From the NCBI RefSeq assembly GCF_017591425.1, contig NW_024465886.1:248001-312000 (forward strand): 64,000 nt of DNA, written 5' to 3'. Source of the stretch: Ochotona curzoniae (taxonomy: Eukaryota > Chordata > Mammalia > Lagomorpha > Ochotonidae). A program made the position numbers and the translations under genes. Below are positions 1-10,564 of this stretch, one piece after another (position 1 is the first letter of the stretch; every line of letters begins with the position of its first letter). The notes under the pieces were generated by a model that searched no databases, was not told the DNA's origin, and saw only the letters and a list, made by a program, of their open reading frames with translations.

Positions 1-2200
1 CAGACCCTCCCATCCCTTGTCCTGTGGGTTTGTGGTGAGTGAGATGCAGAGAGGACCGACACTGGGCCTGGGAAGACCCGCGTTACTGCCATTTTCGGAG
101 TAATGAGTCTCTTTGTATTTCTGCCTAGTTTATCTCATTTGGCTTTCCGATGCATGCAAACGATGCCATTTAATCTGTATTACGCAGAGCAGGAGATAGT
201 GGAGCCCGCAGCTCAGGGACACGTGGCAATGACAGTCAGGACCCAGAGCAGAGCGCTGTACTCAGTAAGTGATACGTACTGGTCTCACTCAGTTAGTCAA
301 CAGATTCGATACAGATGCTGCACGCATTCTAGCAGGTGGGGAGAAACACAAGGCGGCCGGGCAGCGTGTTTGTTTTCTTCCTTTCTTTTGCTTACTTCTG
401 CTGCTTCACTCCTAACGTGGAAACAGCAGTCAGGTCTGAGCCAGGCTCAAACAAGGAAGCGTGAGGTACACCCTGGCTCACAGGGGGCAGGAAGCCAGGG
501 GCACCCCAGGGAGCTGGGCCTGCAGAACCGGAGCTCACAGCGGCATTTGGACGCGGGACACCAGATTCCTACGGCACAGCCTATCACACTGCAGGCGAGA
601 TCACCTGTCATGGGGCTCATTACTTAGAGGCTTTGACTTTCCCAAGCCGTGCCCTCACGGAGCAAGAGGATTCAATGGGCCAGAAGTGGACATTCATCTG
701 GAACCCATCGAAGCATTGCCCACTTTGGCCAAAGGGCCCGAGGTCACTCACAGGGCGGCCTCTGCAGACTCGATCTCCAGGTCCATCCACTGAGGAAGAG
801 ATCGCACCAATGGTGTGTAAACTCCAGCACTGATACAGGGTGAGCGAGGCTCATGTGTGGTGTGGACAGAGCTCAGAAGGGCAGCCTTGCTGGGCACCCT
901 GGGGAATTAGGGCTCACTTTTCCTATGCCATCGACCTTGACCACAATCTGACAATTCCGGATACCCCACCCTCTAGGTCAGTATAAAGGTGTGTCTGTCA
1001 ACATTTATTAGCAATTCCCAGTTGCTCACTGGACTTTCCAACTCACAGACATAGAGGAGGGACGGGGCCTTCCCCGTATTTGCAGCCTATACCCTTAGGT
1101 GTCTGTTAGGAGCCCAGGTAATGCTGGGGTCTGACGGAAAGCCAAAAGGACGAGGTGTGGAATGTCTTAGTCTCGCCTCTACTCAACTCTGGAAGGGTAA
1201 TCATGCATGGATGGGACCTAGGAGTGCTGAGTGCAGGGTCACCCTTGACAGGCCCACAGACGCTGGTGCCTCCTCCACGGGGGGCAGGACCCCCGTTGTC
1301 ACTGCTGCCCACCAGGAAGCTTGGCAGGAAGCTGGACTTATGCCCAAGTATTCAAATATGCAACGTGGGTGTTTCAACCCATGGGCCAAAGGCCTGCCTT
1401 GACAAATGCTTCTTATTTCAAAGCTCTGGGTGAAATGGCCCTGCTCCAAGCAGGCTTGTCCACGGGCTTGGAGCACCCGGCCTCCCACCACCAGGAGTTG
1501 CAAGATCAAGTACTTCTTGTTCTAAAAATAACTTGAAAGTATGCAGCTTATAATTTTAAGAGGCTTCTTTACACGAGTTTTCTCACTTGGTTAGCTCAAC
1601 AACGTGTGAGGCAGGCGAGCGATGCTGCTTTATGCCCAAGCAGAGTGACACTCAAAGGAATGACTGAACACAAGCAAAGAGGACGGAAACAAAAATCAGG
1701 GTCTAATGATCTACTTACCACACCGTGCTGGACTCAGAATCAATATTTCGCTCATTTTTTACCTGTGGAAAGACTTTTTTTTAGTGAGGTAGTCTAGTGT
1801 TCATTCCTATCATTTTTCATTCTCTTGGTAAAAATGTCCACTGGCTTTCTAATCTTTCCAACTTAAAGCTTAACCTCATTTTGCATAATTTCTGCTCCTT
1901 ATACCCTGTACAAATTATGGTGATGATAAACACACAAACGCCCACACCTGGAGTCACTTACTTCGCGGCAACCCCAGCTCTGATGCGTCCTAGGGTAGAC
2001 TCTGGGAGGTGGCCTGGAGGGCTGGAGACCTTGATGAATTCCGGGCTCCTGGCTTCAGTGCCAGCTCAGCACCAGCATGGTTGCACAGAGGGAGTGAATC
2101 AGCAGGTATGAACTCTCCCTCTTGTCTCCTTTCTCATCCTCCCACGTATAAGTAAATATTTAAAAGGAAGAAGAGGAAAGATAGGGAATCCCACTTGGGG
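1..2200. other. Intergenic DNA downstream of GDA, nothing recognised
   Basis: Short open frames only, none with a recognisable domain. No SINE, LINE or tandem repeat was identified by eye. Confidence 0.5.
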
Positions 2201-2205
2201 GGAGC

Positions 2206-2224
2206 TTGCGCCACCTGCTGGAGC
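2206..2224 (-). promoter_or_regulatory. CTCF-like motif 1 (minus)
   Basis: Minus-strand GCTCCAGCAGGTGGCGCAA fits the CTCF core CCASYAGRKGGCRS at every core position. It points away from the two plus-strand motifs at 4.4 and 5.2 kb. Confidence 0.6.
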
Positions 2225-2689
2225 AGCGGTGACATGACACGTACAGTTGGCAAGGAATGAGGACTCTGCTTAGACCCAGGCTGCTACCCACAAGCTTAGG
2301 GTCATTCAAAGCCCTCTAAAACCATAGGTTCCACTGCCTGTTCAATTTCAACCCCGTACTCAGTACAGAAAATCAAGATTTTCATTAGCAAGATGAGAAT
2401 GTGCTGTTGAGTTCACAGTCGATTTAAAAAAAAAAAAATCCATGTCTCCCAGCAAGGGGTTTTCGTTCAGAAACTGTTTATACAGTTTAGAATCAAGTAC
2501 AATCTCTTGGAGGATTTTAGAAAACTGGAGCTAGAAGGCTTTGCAGATTTATTAGCGCAAACAGACCCTTCCTGAGTATTCTCCCCTCCCTTGCGACATG
2601 AAGACAGAGCCCGCCAAAACAGCCATACAGTTCTGTAACCCAGAATTAGTCAAATCAGGCCGCTATCCCCATGGCTTTGTTTTCTTTTG

Positions 2690-3014
2690 AAAGATTTAAT
2701 TATTTTTACTGCCAAGTCAGATATACAGAGAGGAGGAGAGACAGGGAGGAAGATCTTCTGTCTGATGATTCACTCCCCAAGTGACCGCAACAGCCGGTGC
2801 TGCGCTGATCCAAAGCCGGGAGTCAGGAACTCTTCTGGGTTTCCTACAATGGTGCAGGGTCCCAAGGCTTCGGGCCGTCCTTAACTGCTTTCCCAGGCCG
2901 CAAACAGGGAGTTGGATGGGAAACGGGGCTGCCATGATTAGAACCGGCGCCCATATGGGATCCTGGCGCGTGCAAGGTGAGGACTTTAGCTGCTAGGCTA
3001 CTGCGCCAGGCCCG
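2690..3014 (-). mobile_element. CSINE, full length
   Basis: On the plus strand it starts with the A-rich tail complement (AAAGATTTAATTATTTTTA) and ends GCGCCAGGCCCGG, the complement of the 5' end. The B-box complement GGATTAGAACC is altered to GATTAGAACCGG. Confidence 0.9.
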
Positions 3015-3638
3015 GAAGGCAGCATTTATTGTGGTTGTAATCCAGAAGCTGCCTTCCCAACAGCGCAGGTGATTTTGATGAATGTGCAAGTTAGGGCCAT
3101 CCTTCCAGGCTCTACTTCCATCCCTACTTGTCTTGTTTTCAAGTTTACCAACTGGGACGAAGAGAGGGACGCCAGGAAAATATATTTTAAAGAGGGAGGG
3201 GGGAGGACAAGAAGGGGAAAGGAGAAAGCTAACTCGCCTGGCAGTCAGACACCTGGTGGGCAGACGCCAGGGCAAACCCCCAAAGCAAAACCATCTTCAC
3301 TATCTAACTGTGCCCCGGGGGTGCTGCCCTTGCAGCCGCGGCTGCCCTCACTCCGTCACGGACTCGCAGGCGATGACAAGCAGCATCCGAGGCTGAGGAC
3401 CGCTGCGTCCATCTCCAGGCTGTGCTGGAAGTCAAAACCAACAGAGCCACAGCTGAGGATCGAGCCAGCAGCTGGAGGAGAGAGACAGACGGTAGCGTTA
3501 GCAAGTTACTCCCTGCGGTGCAGACGGAGAAGGGAGATAATTTTGCAGCTCTAGAAATTTGACAGCTGTTCTCTTGCCAAGAATGTTGGGTTTATTTATC
3601 TATCACAGCTTTGTCAGACAGGGAAAAGCAGAATATAA
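3015..3638. other. Intergenic, nothing recognised
   Basis: A locally GC-rich patch lies near 3310-3420, but I see no CpG-promoter features, gene or repeat. Confidence 0.4.
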
Positions 3639-3649
3639 TAATAATAGTA

Positions 3650-3984
3650 GGGGCCCAGTGTGATAGCATAGTGGTAAAGTCCTTGCCTTGCACACACCTG
3701 GATCCCATGTGGGCGCTGGTTCTAATCCTGGGAGCCCTGCTTCCCATCCAGCTCCCTTCTTGTGGCCTGGGAAAGCAGTTGAGGACGACCCAAAGCCTTG
3801 GGACCCTGCACCCGTGTGGGAGACCCAAAAGAGCTTCTGGCTCCTAGCTTCGGATCAGCTCAGTTTCAGCTGTTGCGGTCACCTGGGGAGTGAACCATCG
3901 GACAGAAGATCTTTCTCTCTATCTCTCCTCCTCTCTGTATATCTGCCTTGGCAGTAAAAATAAATACATCTTTTTTAAAAAAAG
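3650..3984 (+). mobile_element. CSINE, full length with target duplication
   Basis: Begins GGGGCCCAGTGTGATAGCAT, carries the B-box GGTTCTAATCC and ends in an ATAAATA..A tail. An 11-bp duplication TAATAATAGTA flanks it at 3639-3649 and 3985-3995. Confidence 0.9.
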
Positions 3985-4392
3985 TAATAATAGTAATAAT
4001 ACATCTTCCCCGTTGGCGATTTGAGCAGTTTCGGGAAGAGAAGCACTAATCTCTCCACACAGATGCCCCCTAAGACAAATTAAAGCAAAGAAGTTAGCAT
4101 AATGCCGCTGTGGTTCCAGAGAGTCAAAAAGACGCAGTAGCAGAAGGGTTACGAGTGGGTGGGAGTTAAACCCAAACGCAGCTAACGGACACCGGCTCGT
4201 CCCCAGCCCTGGTTACCGCATGTGCCAGTATGTGCAGCAGACCAGCCTGGTCCATCTCATCTCTGCCAGCTCTCACGTCCACCAGTGGGAGCAGTGGCCC
4301 AGCAGAGGAGCCAGCACGGTACCCCGACCAGGCTTACCCCTGGTCCAGGGTCTTGAGCAGCTCGGTTCTCAATAGGTGCAGTATTTGATGTA

Positions 4393-4411
4393 TGGCCAGC
4401 AGGTGGCGGAT
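4393..4411 (+). promoter_or_regulatory. CTCF-like motif 2 (plus)
   Basis: TGGCCAGCAGGTGGCGGAT fits the CTCF consensus including the TGG upstream of the core. It is not inside a SINE that I recognise. Confidence 0.6.
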
Positions 4412-5201
4412 GAAATACTGCAGGATGTACAAAACAGGCAGGTTCCGAACGGCTACAGATACTCCTCTTAGGATTGTACTGAAAGCAGCAGGATGTTAAA
4501 AAATGTGAATTTGGCGCTGGCAGGCTTAGAGCTAACCGTCTTGGCCTGTAGCCATGAAGAAGGGCTCACCGTTGGCCTGTTTATGTTCCAAATGCACTTG
4601 AATTTCTAAGCATGCACGTGTGCTGCAGTAAATACCTCCCCTTCTGCAGCCTTGACAGTGACAACAAAGGCTTTCCTTGGTTGTCTTGGTTTCTGCCTTG
4701 TCTATTCTTCCCCATCTTCTTCCTTTACGATACCACGGCACAGTTGGACAAGCTCAGGCCGAGAGGGGAACTGAGGCAGGGCGCCGATGTGAGGGGGCCA
4801 CGTGTCCTGGGAGAAGAAAGGGCTGGGGAGCTCAGAGCCGCCAGCAGTGGCATTTGAATTTACAAACATGTTTTTGGTTACATTCAGACCATGCTCACGA
4901 TGTCTCCTTGATTTAAGAGAACTCTCCAGGCTGTGTGGCATCCGGATATGTGGTATCCAGCTGATGTTGAGTCAAATCCGTTGAACACGAAAATGTCACT
5001 CTCCTTATCGTTGATTATAGAGCCTGCATTCGTCCCCCACATTTATTTTTACTGTATAGGAAAAACTATACCAAGTTTTCTTCAGGAAGAATGGCCTTCC
5101 ACATGCGATCTTCTATTCTGCTGTACGTCAGCATAAAGTTAGTTCAACTACTTCTCATTTTTCCAAGACTGGCTGCTCCACCGAGGTGTATGTTCAGGAC
5201 A

Positions 5202-5220
5202 CGGCCGCTAGGTGGCGCAC
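5202..5220 (+). promoter_or_regulatory. CTCF-like motif 3 (plus)
   Basis: CGGCCGCTAGGTGGCGCAC matches the CTCF core except for one position (G for A in CCA). Same orientation as motif 2, about 0.8 kb away. Confidence 0.55.
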
Positions 5221-5921
5221 CAGTTAAACATCTGCACCTCGTTGGCCTGCTTTCAATGTCACCTTGCACCTGAAAAGCCAATTTTCTATTTTGTTCCAAA
5301 AAGCTAGTTCATCGCTGAAATAACCGTATTTATTCTAACAGTAATCTCACTTGGATCTACATGCTCTTTCGATCTGTTAAATAATTTTCTAATGATCTTT
5401 GTTGCCCTGTTGTGAAATGAGCTGCGTGAAGGAAATTGACCCTCAGTGAGGCATGCATGCAAAAACCGGACTCGCCCCTGGCAGCCGAGTCAGCCCCGGG
5501 AGGATGTCCCATCTCTAAAATGTTTTCTCTGAAAGCGTGGACATTCTCTTACACTCTGTACAGCCCAACCAGCAACGCTGTCACCTAGCTCCGGGGACAG
5601 ACACACGTGCCATCACAGGTGAGGGATTTCCAGTCACTCGGACTGTCTGGGCTGAAGCTGTGCAGGACCTTCTGTTATCTAGAGGGATGGGAGCAGGTTC
5701 TAAGCTGGTCCAAGCGGGTTCTCTTGAGCTCCAGCTCAGAATGATGGAGGGAGGCCAGAACAAATGGATCAACTACTCCAGCCAAGTTGGCAGTGAGTAT
5801 CCGGGCAGAGGCTCTACGGTGGATTCTCGCCACGGGATTCTGGAGAGACCTCATCACAACTGGAGTGGCACAAGTGACAGCAATTCAAGACTGTTGAACT
5901 AGCAAAACCAGTACAAACTGA

Positions 5922-6453
5922 TTTTTAAAAATTATATATTTATTTGAAGAGCAAAATTATGGAGGCTGAGGAGAGAAAAGAGAGAGAAATCTTCCATCCT
6001 CTGGTTCACACTCCAAATGGCGCCAATCCCTGGTGCAAAGCTAAGCTGGACTCAGGGGCTCTGGGCCTCTGTCAGGGCCTCCCATGCAGGAGCAGGGGCC
6101 TGGGCCTCCATCAGACCCTCCCATGCAGGAGCAGGGCCCTGGGCCTCTGTCAGACCCTCCCATGCAGGAGCAGGGGCCTGGGCCTCTGTCAGACCCTCCC
6201 ATGCAGGAGCAGGGGCCTGGGCCTCTGTCAGGGCCTCCCACGCGGGAGTAGGGGCCCTGGGCCTCTGTCAGACCCTCCCATGCAAGAGCAGGGGCGCAAG
6301 GTTTGAGCCATCTGTCATTGTTCACTGCTTTCACAGGCACCTTAGCAGGGACCCGGTTCAGAAGGAGAACTTCTGGGATTTGAACTAGCACCTCAAGGGG
6401 TGCCTGTGTTGGAAGTGGTGGCTTAACCTGTTATATCACAGCAGCAGCCCCAA
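5922..6453 (-). mobile_element. Diverged CSINE carrying an internal tandem expansion
   Basis: The left end (ATATATTTATTTGAAGAGCA, then AGAGAGAAATCTTCCATCC) and right end (TGTTATATCACAGCAGCAGC) match an older CSINE subfamily. The middle has expanded into six 39-bp units, so the element is over 500 bp instead of about 320. Confidence 0.75.
6061..6295. repeat. 39-bp minisatellite, 6 units, inside a CSINE
   Basis: Units start CTGGGCCTCTGTCAG and contain CCTCCCATGCAGGAGCAGGG, with few substitutions. Because 39 is divisible by three, open frames persist on both strands. Confidence 0.9.
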
Positions 6454-6479
6454 CAAACTGATTCTAAAGGCATTAACAT

Positions 6480-6775
6480 AATCCTCACCTGACATGTGCT
6501 GGGATCCCATATGGGCGCCAGTTCTAATCCTGGCAGCTCTGCTTCCCTTCCAGCTCCCTGCCTGTGGCCTGGGAAGCAGCTGAGGACGGCCCAAAGCCTT
6601 GAGACCCTGCACCGTTGTAGGAAACCCAGAAGAAGCTCCTGGCTTCGGATCGGTTCAGCTCTGACTACTGCAACACATTGGGGAGTGAATCATTGGATAG
6701 AAGATCTTCCTCTCTGTCTCTCCTTCTCTCCTGTATATCTGACTTTCCAAAACAAATAAATAAATCTTTAAAAAA
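6480..6775 (+). mobile_element. CSINE lacking its 5' end
   Basis: Recognisable from CTCACCTGACATGTGCTGGG through the B-box region GTTCTAATCC to AAATAAATAAATCTTTAAAA. The usual GGGCCCGGC start is missing. Confidence 0.85.
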
Positions 6776-6966
6776 AATCTAAAATAAAAACTTAAAAACT
6801 ATACATAACATAGTAACTAGAAATATGCTGGCCTGGGTAAATATTCAATTGCTTTAAAATGCATGCTAAAAGAAGAAAAACATTGTTAAGTTTTTATGAA
6901 AACTGATAGAACCCAGATGATTGAAGAGAGAATTCACACAGAAAAATCACAGGAACACAGATCTCA

Positions 6967-6972
6967 TTTATT
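6967..6972 (-). terminator. GDA: Candidate distal poly(A) signal AATAAA
   Basis: AATAAA on the minus strand, followed within 40 nt by GU/U-rich sequence (CTGTGTTCCTGTG and TTTTTCTGTGTG), the normal arrangement for cleavage. It also marks where repeat-free sequence ends and SINEs resume (6480-6775). It gives a 3' UTR of about 3.5 kb. Confidence 0.5.
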
Positions 6973-9428
6973 TTTGCACAGAGGAAGCTCACCCAGCACA
7001 GTAACAGGAGGCAAATCAGATCAATACTGAGCAAGGGAGATATGCACGAACACACACACACATTAAGAGCAGCAGTGAGGAGCTAACGGTGAGCAAGGTG
7101 CTCGCCTCCTAAGAAAGCTTTGACAGGCCTTGAGCAGGGAGCAACACGTAAATCGGGGTCACACAACACATAAACTAAGAATAACATCCGATATTCAACC
7201 CGCTTGAGTTCCTCGGGTTATGAAAATCCTCTTGGATTTATGCCGAGTTTCAATATTGGCCTGTGTGACTTCAACATTTCACATTTAGACCACGTCAGGA
7301 TTTCCTATAACAAATACTCTAAAACACATCTAGTCATAACCAAAGTCATATCGAGTAGGTCTGAAATTACAAAAGCATCCTTTATGCCCCCTAAAACACA
7401 AAGCCTTAAAGTTTCTTACTAACCCACACATTCAATACGTAATTTCAAGGCATTACCCGTGACATATTCTTCACTCGAACCCTCTTCGTAAGCTTGCGCA
7501 GCACCGTCAGCATATGCACAGCTGGACAGCACTGGAAGCCAGCAGACAGGCTGCGGGGGCAGCCGTTCTGTGCCCCTTCCACACTCAGAACTGTGCTTCC
7601 CAGCTAAGACTCCCCGCATGCCTGGCTCTGGGGTGAAAAGACCAAAAATAGGAAGAATCTGCTAGAAGAAGAAGATTCCAAACACACTGCTATATCTCAC
7701 ATCAACTGTGTTTCCTCTTCGTGAAGTCAACAGCAGTTGCCAACTATGATATTCAAGGATACGCTTCAAAATCAGGTAAGCATAAAGAAGATTATGTCTT
7801 AACCTCGCCGTTAAACTTGACAATTCTCATGTAAGGAAAAGAGTCGAGTGGATTCAATGGTCATGGCATTAACTTACAAAGACTTCCTCCCAGTCAGAGG
7901 AGAGCTTCCTCCAACACAATCTCCTGGAATCTCAAACCCCTGAGAATTCAGTTAGGGAAGCTGGTTCTGGCTGTTCTCTCACTCTGTTCTTAACTCTGTC
8001 CGCCCTAATCTTGTATTTCCATGTCTCTCTTTGACGGAAAAGGCATTCTCCTGAGACAATCACTCTGCAAATCTACATGATAGTTGAATCTAGACGCATT
8101 TCCCCCTTTTAAAGAATGTTCTGGCAAAAATGATCAGAGAACATGGAGCAACTGGAAGAGTTTGGGAGAGGAAGGAGCTGGGGATTTTAACCCCTTGGTT
8201 CGGACACATGGTGACAGCTATGACTGGCATGGCATAATGCCGCTTTACGATTCAGAAAGCCGACCCGCTGCAGGCGAAGGCGACATTGCAAGGTGTGGAA
8301 CACCTGGCCCCGTGTGTGGCTAAGGGGTAAAGCACTGGAAAAGCACAGGCTGCGTGCAGAGCACCACAGTCCAGGGAATAAAACGTATCAGTGCCAAAGG
8401 ACGTGGAGAGATCAGTACATGTAAACATCTGAACACACCGTATTAATACTAGAAAAGATACGCACGTCTTAACACACTGTCAGGGCAAATACGTCTGACA
8501 GAGGGCTGTGCAAGGCCATTCTCCTGCTTCTGTCGTTATACTTACTAGATGTGGACGTTAAATCTCAATGCGATTTGATGTTCAACATGAAAATGCACAT
8601 ACCCTTAAGGAACGTAAAACTGTGGAATTTTGCAAAGACTAAATGCAATTCCTGCCGGTCAGTGGGTCTGCTGCGCCTCACTGGGTCAGGCACGACTGTG
8701 AACAAGTGCAGGACCTGAGAGAGAAACGGCAGCTCAGCTTTGACATGCATCAAGAATTAGAAGCACTGGAATTACATAAAACCGGAAATGGAGCTTACTG
8801 AGTTACTTAGTATTTTATAAAGTAAGCTCTTTTGCTTTGTTAAAAAATGACCCAAAATTTGTTGGGTCTTTTGGTGTAGCATATCTATAATGAAATTTGG
8901 AAGTATTTCTACATGCTGTAGGGGAAAAGGTCCAATCATTGACAAATTAGCACGAATAGGTGGAACTAAATATTTGTAATATAATAGATGAGTTGTGTTC
9001 TTAGTTGTGTAAATCTGGAATTAGCTAGATTAAAGCTTTCACTGGAAGTAGTAATGATTTATGTCTAAGCTCTGGGGACAAGTTTCACAATGAGACAAAT
9101 CTGTTTCTTGCTCATTTATGTTATCTAGAATTAAATAAGATTTAAATCATATTCACATGAATATTTTTAAAGAATTTATAGTAAGGTCATGATTAGGTTT
9201 TAACTCAAGGTTATGAGAAAGGACTCTATACTAGGAAACACAAAGCACTGATTTGTTCAGTGTTTTTAGATGTAGACTGCAGATTCAGTCCTTTTCATAA
9301 AACATTGAATGGGATATCTAGTTTTCATTATCCTAACATTGCGACAGCCTGAACATTACAAGGAATTAGACAAGTGGCTAAGATTGGAAGAGAGCTTTTA
9401 ATACACATAGTAAAGGTTTTTAATATTT

Positions 9429-9434
9429 CTTTAT
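9429..9434 (-). terminator. GDA: Candidate proximal poly(A) signal AATAAA
   Basis: AATAAA on the minus strand about 1.06 kb past the stop. Downstream sequence is U-rich only in part (CTATGTGTATT). Use of this site would exclude most of the 3' UTR but keep the 51-bp minisatellite. Confidence 0.35.
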
Positions 9435-9520
9435 TCATCCTTGTCCTTTACTTGAAATTCTAGCAGATCGGTATCTGAGTAGCTAATCTGAGCAAGCATG
9501 GGTGCAGCGTGTGAAAGGAA

Positions 9521-9672
9521 GTGGCCGCTGCAGGGCAGGCCAACCTGCACGGTGCTACCGTGGCCCCAGGGTTGGCCAGCTGGCATGGTGCTATCGCGGC
9601 CCCAGGGCTGGCCACTGCAGGGCAGGCCAGCCGGCACGGTGCTACCACGACCCCAGGGCTGGCCGCTGCCCT
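9521..9672. repeat. 51/36/51-bp minisatellite in the GDA 3' UTR
   Basis: Three units starting GGCC, each ending CCCCAGGG(T/C)T. The middle unit lacks 15 bp. GC-rich in an AT-rich setting, with self-complementary GGCCAGC/GCTGGCC segments that could fold in RNA. Confidence 0.85.
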
Positions 9673-10493
9673 GGACCGAAGACTCCTGCCTGTACGGCAG
9701 CAGAGTGTGGAATTTGTCTCCGTTCTAATCAAACAGAAGCAACCACAACATCACACAACTATAAGCTAAGGTGATTTCAAAGTACACACAAATGCAACTA
9801 TTTATGCCATGTATTTCTACAAATAAAATTTCTACCAAACTTTACATCTGTAATATCCAACTTGCAGTGAACACTTTGAAGCGCAGAACTGTACTAAGAA
9901 GAAAAAACACGGACATTCAGTTCTGACACTCACCCCCAAGGAAAGCAAAATACGACAATAACACAGCTTTGAAATGTAAATTCCATGAAGTGCAAGTGTC
10001 CAAAACACAAGGTTAATCTAGAAACAGGCTTTAAAGTTGAGCGAGTTCACCTTAGAAAGCAGTATGCCCCTTTGCAAACACAATCAGAAGTCATTTTCCA
10101 ACATTTGCTTAAAATCTCACTTTCGCGCTCTCATAAAAATATACTCAAGGGTTCATTTTTAGCTTCTGAATTTTTACTTTGATTAGCTTAAAATACCTAA
10201 CCTTGTGGAAATAGCTTTTCTCTCCACATTTATATATATGTGATACCACCAGCAATTACATTTCTTTCTTTTTGAGCTTACAGTACATCCGAACAAGTCA
10301 CCAAGTTAGGAATGTCCCACTCAAGAACTGTGAATTAACTTGGCTTCCTTTGAACAACTCGCCAGGGAACACTGCAGCTACACACAGAGACGGTCAGCCC
10401 GAGAACAAGGGACAATGTTTGGCTTTCGAACTCCTTTTGAGCGCAGAGCGGTGTGGGACCAGGCCATCCCGGGGCCCCCGACACTCACGGCTC

Positions 10494-10564
10494 TTACACG
10501 GAGCTGGAGAACGGGACCACCTGCTTTCCACCCACATACACCTCCTCGATGTTTCGGTCATCTC
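10494..10564 (-). CDS. GDA: GDA coding exon 14, C-terminus and stop (residues 432-454)
   Basis: 71 coding nt, acceptor TTTTTCTTTCAG|GAGAT. It encodes GDDRNIEEVYVGGKQVVPF then SSSV and TAA at 10496-10494. The final SSSV fits the class I PDZ-binding consensus and is the tail reported to bind PSD-95 family PDZ domains. The 3' UTR continues leftwards. Confidence 0.96.

Larger units (their letters stand above)
3996..5920. other. Intergenic, no gene recognised
   Basis: Holds CTCF-like motifs 2 and 3. Otherwise no gene or transposon that I recognise. Confidence 0.5.
6951..10493 (-). other. GDA: Probable GDA 3' UTR (about 3.5 kb)
   Basis: No CSINE, LINE or LTR is recognisable here, although one occurs every 2-3 kb elsewhere, as expected of constrained exon sequence. 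Human GDA also has a 3' UTR of several kb, as I recall. The segment is AT-rich apart from a GC-rich minisatellite near 9.5-9.7 kb. Two candidate poly(A) signals are listed separately. The extent is inferred; RNA evidence is not available here. Confidence 0.55.
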
